Assembly (NCBI GenBank): GCA_038255685.1
Contig: JBBSLC010000057.1
Coordinates: 1-17,862, forward strand
DNA length: 17,862 bases
Reading direction: 5' to 3'
Source of the DNA: CADCSY01 sp038255685
GTDB taxonomy: Bacteria > Actinomycetota > Acidimicrobiia > Acidimicrobiales > CADCSY01
The position numbers were made by a program, and so were the translations under genes. Each line of letters opens with the position of its first letter. The stretch's first letter is position 1. Shown here piece by piece: positions 12,836 to 17,862 of the stretch. The notes beneath the pieces are model-generated. The model was not told the DNA's origin. It did not search any database and saw only the letters and a list, made by a program, of their open reading frames with translations.

Positions 12836-15800
12836 GTGCCCCTCGCCAGGCTCCTGATCGCCAACCGCGGTGAGATCGCGATCCGGATCGCCCGTGCGGC
12901 CGCCGAGCTCGAGATCGAGACGGTGGCGGTCCACCCCGTCGACGACGCCGACTCCCTCCACACCCGTCGGGCCGACGACGTCCGGGTTCTCGAGGGGGCC
13001 GGTCCCAGCGCCTACCTCGACATCGACCAGCTCGTTGCGGTGGCGACCGCCACAGGGTGCGACTCGGTGCACCCTGGCTACGGCTTCCTGAGCGAGTCTG
13101 CGGCCTTCGCCCGCCGCTGCCAGGACGCAGGCCTCACCTTCGTCGGACCGAGCCCAGAGGTCCTCGCCACGTTCGGCGACAAGGGCGCGGCGCGGGCGCT
13201 CGCACAGCGCCTCGGCGTCCCGGTCCTGGCTGGTACGACGAGCCCCACGACCGCCGAGGAGGCAGCTGAGGTCCTCGCCGGCCTGGGGTCGGGCGCAGCG
13301 ATCCTGCTCAAGGCGATCGCAGGCGGGGGCGGCCGCGGGATGCGAGTGGTGCACCGCCCGTCGGAGGTGGCCGAGGCCTGGGAGCGGTGCCGGTCCGAGG
13401 CGCAGCAAGCCTTCGGCAACGGAGACCTCTACGTCGAGCAGCTGCTGCCCGACGCCCGCCACATCGAGGTCCAGGTCGCCGGGAACGGCTCGGGCGGCGT
13501 CGTCGCCGTGGGCGATCGGGAGTGCTCGTTGCAGCGCCGGCACCAGAAGCTCGTCGAGGTCGCGCCCGCGCCGGGACTCGACCCGCCGCTGCGGGCCGCC
13601 CTGCACGACGCAGCGACCCGCCTCACGAGCGAGGTCGGCTACCGGGGCCTCGGCACCGTCGAGCTCCTCGTCGGCCCGGTGTCCGGTGGCGCCCCGTCGT
13701 GGGTGTTCATGGAGGTGAATGCCCGCCTGCAGGTGGAGCACACCGTGACCGAGGCGGTGACGGGCATCGACCTCGTCCAGGCCCAGCTGCGACTCGCCGG
13801 TGGGGCGTCGTTCGCCGAGGTCGGTCTCGGAGAGGGCGCGGTGCCGCCACCCCGGGGCGCTGCGGTGCAAGCGCGGGTGAACCTCGAGGTGATGGACGCC
13901 GACGGCGCCGTCGTCCCGTCGGGGGGGACGATCACGGTCTTCGAGCCCCCGTCGGGCCCTGGCATCCGGGTCGACACCTTCGGCTACGCCGGCTACACGA
14001 CGAGCCCTCGCTACGACAGCCTGCTCGCCAAGGTGGTGGCCCACAGCCCCGACGGCCACGCCGCTGCCCTGCGCCGGACCGGTCGCGCGCTGGAGGAGCT
14101 GCGAGTCGAGGGCGTGGCCACCAACGCCACCTTCCTCCGTGCCCTCCTCACCCATCCCGACGTCGTGGCCGGGCAGGCGACCACGACCTTCGTCGACGAC
14201 CACATGGCCGCACTGGTGGCCAGCGCGGCCCGCCTCCCGTCGAGCGAGCACCACCCACTCGCACCGCAAGCGGCGGTGTCCGAGCGAGCACAGGGACCGG
14301 ATGGCTCGGTCGCCGTGGCGGCGCCGGTCCAGGGGACGGTGGTGGTCGTGCGAGTGGCGGACGGCGACTCGGTGACCGCTGGCGCGGAGCTGGTCGTGCT
14401 CGAGGCGATGAAGATGGAGCACGTCATCACGGCTTCCACCAGCGGCACCGTGCGCGCCGTCGTGGTCGCCGTCGGCGAGACGGTCCAGGCCGGCCAGCCG
14501 CTCGTGTTCGTCGAGCCGGGTGCCACAGCGGCAGGCGAGGCCGTCAGCCGGGAGGCGGTCGACCTCGACCACGTCCGCGCCGACCTGGCGGAGACGCTCG
14601 ACCGCCACGCCGTGGGGCTCGACGAGGCGCGCGCCGACGCCGTCGCCCGCCACCACGCCGTCGGCCACCGCTCGGCGCGGGAGAACATCGCCGACCTGTG
14701 CGACCCCGGCTCCTTCGTCGAGTACGCCCCGCTGGCGATCGCTGCGCAGCGCCGGCGCCGATCGCTCGAGGACCTCATCGCCAACACGCCGGGGGACGGC
14801 CTCGTCGGGGGACTGGCCACGGTGAACGCACCCCTCGTGGGTGGCGACCGAGCGCGAGCGGTCGCCGTCTCGTACGACTACACCGTGCTCGCCGGCACCC
14901 AGGGCTACCAGAACCACCGCAAGAAGGACCGCCTCTTCGAGCTCGCCGAGCGCGAGCGGCTCCCGGTGGTCCTCTTCGCCGAAGGCGGTGGTGGTCGACC
15001 CGGTGACACCGACTCGCCTGGGGTCGCAGGGCTGGACTGCCTCGCGTTCAACCTGTTCGGCAAGCTCAGCGGTCTGGTGCCACTCGTCGGCGTCGTGGCC
15101 GGCCGCTGCTTCGCCGGCAACGCCGCCCTGCTCGGCTGCTGCGACGTGATCATCGCCACGCCCGACGCCAACATCGGCATGGGTGGCCCCGCCATGATCG
15201 AGGGAGGCGGCCTCGGCGTGTTCCGCCCCGAGGAGGTCGGTCCCGTCTCGGTGCAGGTCCCCGACGGCGTGGTCGACGTGCTGGCCGAGGACGAGGCCGA
15301 TGCGGTCCGCCTGGCCAAGCAGTACCTGTCCTACTTCCAGGGACCGATCGAGGACTGGGCGTGTGAGGACCAGCGCGCCCTGCGCCACCTCATCCCCGAG
15401 AACCGCCTCCGCACCTACGACGTGCGCACCGTCATCGACGGGCTGTGCGACACCGGCTCGGTGCTCGAGCTGCGCCCCGGCTTCGGGCTCGGCATGGTGA
15501 CCGCCCTCGCCCGGGTCGAGGGCAAGGCGGTCGGCATCGTCGCCAACAACCCGACGCACCTCGCCGGCGCCATCGACGCCCCGGCCGCCGACAAGGCCGC
15601 GAGGTTCCTGCAGCTGTGCGACGCCTTCGACATCCCCGTGCTGTTCCTCTGCGACACGCCCGGGTTCATGGTCGGTCCCGAGGCGGAGGCGACCGGCCTC
15701 GTCCGCCACTGCGCCCGGCTGTTCGTGAACGGCGCCAACCTCACCGTGCCCTTTGCCACGATCGTGCTGCGCAAGGGCTACGGGCTCGGCGCCCAGGCCA

Positions 15801-16129
15801 TGGCCGGCGGCAGCTTCAAGGCGCCGTTGTTCATCGTGTCCTGGCCGACGGGGGAGTTCGGAGGCATGGGGCTCGAGGGCGCCGTCCGCCTCGGCTACCG
15901 CAAGGAGCTCGAGGCGGTCGAGGACCCGGTCGAGCGGGAGGCGCTGTTCGCCGAGATGGTCGCCCGCTCGTACACCCACGGGAAGGCCCTCAACATGGCG
16001 TCGCACCTCGAGATCGACGATGTGATCGACCCCGTCGACTCCCGGCGTTGGATCACCTCGGTGCTGCTGGCGTCGGCGCCCCCGGCGCGCCGCGAGGGCA
16101 AGAAGCGCCCCAACATCGACACCTGGTGA
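12836..16129 (+). CDS. Single-chain biotin-dependent acyl-CoA carboxylase (BC-BCCP-CT)
   Basis: A 1,097-residue multidomain enzyme. Biotin carboxylase spans about 2-455: LLIANRGEIAIRIARA, HPGYGFLSE (79-87), the ATP-grasp loop AGGGGRGMRVV (162-172), CSLQRRHQK (230-238) and MEVNARLQVEH (292-302; NAR where most have NTR or NPR). A biotin carrier domain at about 490-560 has EAMKMEH with biotinyl K526. The carboxyltransferase halves run from about 575 to the end: GGPAMIEGGGLGVF, then LCDTPGFMVGPEAE and RKGYGLGAQAMAGGSF. It should add CO2 to an acyl-CoA using ATP and bicarbonate. The order and size recall the mycobacterial single-chain long-chain acyl-CoA carboxylase, but only about 35 residues separate BC from BCCP, too few for a full BT domain. 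GTG 12836 is 5 nt after the LLM stop. Confidence 0.93.
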   Translation: MPLARLLIANRGEIAIRIARAAAELEIETVAVHPVDDADSLHTRRADDVRVLEGAGPSAYLDIDQLVAVATATGCDSVHPGYGFLSESAAFARRCQDAGLTFVGPSPEVLATFGDKGAARALAQRLGVPVLAGTTSPTTAEEAAEVLAGLGSGAAILLKAIAGGGGRGMRVVHRPSEVAEAWERCRSEAQQAFGNGDLYVEQLLPDARHIEVQVAGNGSGGVVAVGDRECSLQRRHQKLVEVAPAPGLDPPLRAALHDAATRLTSEVGYRGLGTVELLVGPVSGGAPSWVFMEVNARLQVEHTVTEAVTGIDLVQAQLRLAGGASFAEVGLGEGAVPPPRGAAVQARVNLEVMDADGAVVPSGGTITVFEPPSGPGIRVDTFGYAGYTTSPRYDSLLAKVVAHSPDGHAAALRRTGRALEELRVEGVATNATFLRALLTHPDVVAGQATTTFVDDHMAALVASAARLPSSEHHPLAPQAAVSERAQGPDGSVAVAAPVQGTVVVVRVADGDSVTAGAELVVLEAMKMEHVITASTSGTVRAVVVAVGETVQAGQPLVFVEPGATAAGEAVSREAVDLDHVRADLAETLDRHAVGLDEARADAVARHHAVGHRSARENIADLCDPGSFVEYAPLAIAAQRRRRSLEDLIANTPGDGLVGGLATVNAPLVGGDRARAVAVSYDYTVLAGTQGYQNHRKKDRLFELAERERLPVVLFAEGGGGRPGDTDSPGVAGLDCLAFNLFGKLSGLVPLVGVVAGRCFAGNAALLGCCDVIIATPDANIGMGGPAMIEGGGLGVFRPEEVGPVSVQVPDGVVDVLAEDEADAVRLAKQYLSYFQGPIEDWACEDQRALRHLIPENRLRTYDVRTVIDGLCDTGSVLELRPGFGLGMVTALARVEGKAVGIVANNPTHLAGAIDAPAADKAARFLQLCDAFDIPVLFLCDTPGFMVGPEAEATGLVRHCARLFVNGANLTVPFATIVLRKGYGLGAQAMAGGSFKAPLFIVSWPTGEFGGMGLEGAVRLGYRKELEAVEDPVEREALFAEMVARSYTHGKALNMASHLEIDDVIDPVDSRRWITSVLLASAPPARREGKKRPNIDTW

Positions 16130-16183
16130 GGTTCGCAGCAGTTCGTGTGGCACGGTGCAGGGAGGGTTGACGGCGACGGAGGG

Positions 16184-16188
16184 GGAGG
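16184..16188 (+). promoter_or_regulatory. Ribosome binding site for the CoA-transferase
   Basis: GGAGG lies 5 nt before GTG 16194, within a G-rich stretch. It decides against the in-frame GTG at 16155, which has no such site. Confidence 0.55.
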
Positions 16189-16193
16189 GACCG

Positions 16194-17417
16194 GTGGCGG
16201 GAGCGCTCGACGACATCACGGTGCTCGAAGTGGCGAACTGGATCGCAGCGCCGAGCTGTGGGGCGCTCATGGCCGACATGGGCGCCGACGTCATCAAGGT
16301 CGAGCCGCTCGGCGGTGATGGCATGCGAGGCAAGCTCCGCCAGCCCGTCCCGGCGAACGGGATGGAGGACGCCGACGTGCCCTTCCAGCTCGACAACCGC
16401 GGCAAGCGCAGCCTCGCCGTCGACCTGTCGAACCCCGAGGGTGCCGCTCTCGTCCGTGAGCTGGCAGCCCACGCCGATGTCGTCATCACCAACCTGCTGC
16501 CAGGGCGCCTCGCTCGCTACGGGCTCGCCCCCCAGCAGCTGCGGGCCGAGCACCCGGCGCTGATCTACGCGATCGTGACCGGCTACGGCAGCACCGGACC
16601 CGACGCCGACCGCAGCGCCTTCGACCTCACCGCCTTCTTCGGGCGGGGCGGCGTGATGAGCCTGGTGGGCGAGCCCGGCGACCCGGCCCACGCCTTCCGG
16701 CCCGGCCAAGGGGACCACCCGACCGGCCTCGCCCTGCTCTCAGCCGTGCTCGCCGCACTCCGGGTGCGGGACCGCACCGGCGAGGGCCAGGTCGTCGAGA
16801 CCGCACTGATGCGGGTGGCGGCGTGGAGCATCGCCTGTGACGTGTCCGCCGCACTGGTCGATCGCACCCAGCCGAACCGGCGCGGTCGCACCGAGCCGTT
16901 CAGCCCGCTCAACACCCGGTTCCGGTGCGGCGACGGTGCCTGGATCAACCTCTCGGCCAGCGACCAGCGGGTCTGGGGCAGCTTCTGCAAGGCCATCGGG
17001 CGAGGAGACCTCGCCGACCACGAGCGCTACGCCACCCCCGTCGACCGGTTCAGGAACGGACCCGAGCTGATGGCGATCCTCGACGAGGTGTTCGGTGCCG
17101 AGCCCTACGAGCACTGGGCCCCCCGCCTCGACGGATCTGGCGTGGTCTGGGCCAAGGTGGCCGAGCTGCCCGAGCTGGTCGACGACCCGCAGGCGCGGGC
17201 GATCGGCATGTTCACCGAGGTCCACGATCCCGATGCCGGCACCTTCGAGACGTTGGCCGCGCCGTTCACGCTCTCCGGATCAGAGGTGGCGGTGCGGGGC
17301 CCCGCGCCGAAGATCGGCCAGCACTCGGCCGAGGTCCTCGCCCAGCTCGGCGTGGACGACGAGCGGATCAGGGCGCTCGCCGCAGCGGGCGTGGTCGGCG
17401 GCATCGATCCGGGCTGA
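16194..17417 (+). CDS. CaiB/BaiF family (type III) CoA-transferase
   Basis: A 407-residue type III CoA-transferase. The N-terminus GALDDITVLEVANWIAAPSCGALMADMGADVIKVEP (3-38) is the family opening with the CoA-binding turn. KRSLAVDLSNPEG (71-83) and ITNLLPGRLARYGL (98-111) follow, then GYGSTGPDADRSAFDL and GQGDHPTGLALLSAVLAAL. There D174 sits at the position of the catalytic Asp that forms the aspartyl-CoA anhydride. Length is normal. Such enzymes move CoA between carboxylic acids. Sixty-four bases after the carboxylase and in the same direction, it would either activate the acid substrate or release the carboxylated product from CoA. GTG 16194 was chosen for its GGAGG. Substrate unknown. Confidence 0.92.
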   Translation: MAGALDDITVLEVANWIAAPSCGALMADMGADVIKVEPLGGDGMRGKLRQPVPANGMEDADVPFQLDNRGKRSLAVDLSNPEGAALVRELAAHADVVITNLLPGRLARYGLAPQQLRAEHPALIYAIVTGYGSTGPDADRSAFDLTAFFGRGGVMSLVGEPGDPAHAFRPGQGDHPTGLALLSAVLAALRVRDRTGEGQVVETALMRVAAWSIACDVSAALVDRTQPNRRGRTEPFSPLNTRFRCGDGAWINLSASDQRVWGSFCKAIGRGDLADHERYATPVDRFRNGPELMAILDEVFGAEPYEHWAPRLDGSGVVWAKVAELPELVDDPQARAIGMFTEVHDPDAGTFETLAAPFTLSGSEVAVRGPAPKIGQHSAEVLAQLGVDDERIRALAAAGVVGGIDPG

Positions 17418-17435
17418 GGCGCCGGCAGGGCTCAG
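17414..17435. terminator. Small hairpin enclosing the convergent stop codons
   Basis: CTGAG (17414-17418) pairs with CTCAG (17431-17435). The TGA of the CoA-transferase and the TCA of the hemolysin III gene pair with each other. The stem is only 5 bp, so it is a weak terminator candidate. Confidence 0.25.
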
Positions 17436-17862
17436 GCGGTCGCCACCACGTGGAAGACCGCTGCGTAGTGGCATGCGCCGGCGACGACCACGAGCGTGTG
17501 CCAGATCTCGTGGTAGCCGAAGACCCGGGGACGCGGGTCGGGCCAGCGGCGGGCGAGGATGAGCGCCCCGATCCCGTAGATGGCGCCGCCGCCGGCGAGC
17601 AGCGCCCAGACCCACACGGGTAGCCGGGTCACGAGCTGGGGGATGGCGACGAACGCAGCGCAACCCATCGCACCGTAGAGGAACGAGCCCAGCCAGTGGC
17701 TCCCGTCGAAGCGGGCGAGCTTCATCACGAAGCCCGTCGTCGCCGCCACCCAGACGCCGACGAGGAGTGCCCACCGCAGCGGGCCGTCGAGCACGAGCAG
17801 GCAGATCGGGGTGTAGGTGCCGGCGATCAGCACGTAGATGGTGCCGTGGTCGATGCGGCGCA
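17432..17862 (-). CDS. Hemolysin III/PAQR family membrane protein, partial
   Basis: The C-terminal 143 codons of an integral membrane protein whose start lies beyond the window. The open frame continues upstream of the internal GTG 17833 to the window edge and reads RRIDHGTIYVLIAGTYTP, the conserved family segment with the metal-site Asp (RxDH). Five hydrophobic segments follow. The last contains HEIWH, the HxxxH pair that with the Asp forms the zinc site of PAQR/hemolysin III proteins. Bacterial members are uncharacterised or implicated in membrane homeostasis; haemolytic activity is shown for few. It converges on the CoA-transferase gene 14 bp away, with no evident functional link. Confidence 0.88.
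   Translation of the reverse strand, partial: RRIDHGTIYVLIAGTYTPICLLVLDGPLRWALLVGVWVAATTGFVMKLARFDGSHWLGSFLYGAMGCAAFVAIPQLVTRLPVWVWALLAGGGAIYGIGALILARRWPDPRPRVFGYHEIWHTLVVVAGACHYAAVFHVVATA

Noticed and set aside
16167..16172. TTGACG as a -35 box for the CoA-transferase
   Set aside because: No -10-like hexamer occurs at the right distance; the gene more likely shares the upstream operon transcript.
12722..16492. A 1,256-codon open frame on the minus strand opposite the carboxylase
   Set aside because: It is a by-product of high GC in the coding strand; it shows no recognisable domain and low-complexity composition, while the plus strand has complete BC, BCCP and CT motifs.
1..17862. CRISPR array, tRNA/rRNA, prophage or insertion sequence
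   Set aside because: No regularly spaced direct repeats, cloverleaf-like sequence, integrase/transposase frame or flanking direct repeats were found; the only tandem repeat is the short GACCC run.

Overview
The window is 17.9 kb of very GC-rich, densely packed chromosomal DNA. It looks like a free-living actinobacterium, possibly of the Acidimicrobiia type. That is inferred from gene content: an F420-type luciferase-like oxidoreductase, a mycothiol-type DinB/maleylpyruvate isomerase, a PIG-L deacetylase, many SDR and acyl-CoA genes, frequent GTG starts and apparently leaderless promoters. I see no rRNA, tRNA, CRISPR array, prophage, IS element or replication origin. No stretch longer than about 150 bases lacks a gene.

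Layout: (1) 1-3166, plus strand: the tail of a Baeyer-Villiger-type flavin monooxygenase, an SDR and a membrane-anchored alpha/beta hydrolase, all overlapping, then a second SDR with its own promoter. This resembles an oxidise-to-ketone, insert-oxygen, hydrolyse-ester pathway, with gene content partly like the mycobacterial mymA locus. (2) 3196-5221: an acyl-CoA-dehydrogenase-fold flavoprotein (minus) diverging from a PIG-L deacetylase (plus), with a run of ten G between them. (3) 5231-5745: a compact MazEF-type toxin-antitoxin pair. (4) 5798-7038: a GNAT acetyltransferase (minus) diverging from a MOSC protein (plus). (5) 7110-8812, minus: Maf nucleotide pyrophosphatase and DusB-type dihydrouridine synthase, overlapping. 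(6) 8919-11900: a pentapeptide-repeat protein behind a 13-codon leader ORF and a GACCC microsatellite, a mycothiol-dependent-isomerase family protein, a nitroreductase (minus) and a metallo-beta-lactamase-fold hydrolase. (7) 11988-17417, plus: an acyl-CoA operon of an LLM oxidoreductase, a 1,097-residue single-chain biotin carboxylase/BCCP/carboxyltransferase, and a CaiB/BaiF CoA-transferase. (8) 17432-17862, minus: a partial hemolysin III/PAQR membrane protein.

Most genes are ordinary accessory metabolism, and I did not find a clear new defence or mobile system. The points most worth a second look are: a recurring xAxxxT box 6-7 nt before the start codon of most first-in-unit genes, suggesting widespread leaderless transcription; the leader ORF and repeat ahead of the pentapeptide gene; the exact 20-residue cysteine ladder in that protein; and the single-chain acyl-CoA carboxylase operon with an inverted repeat in its promoter.
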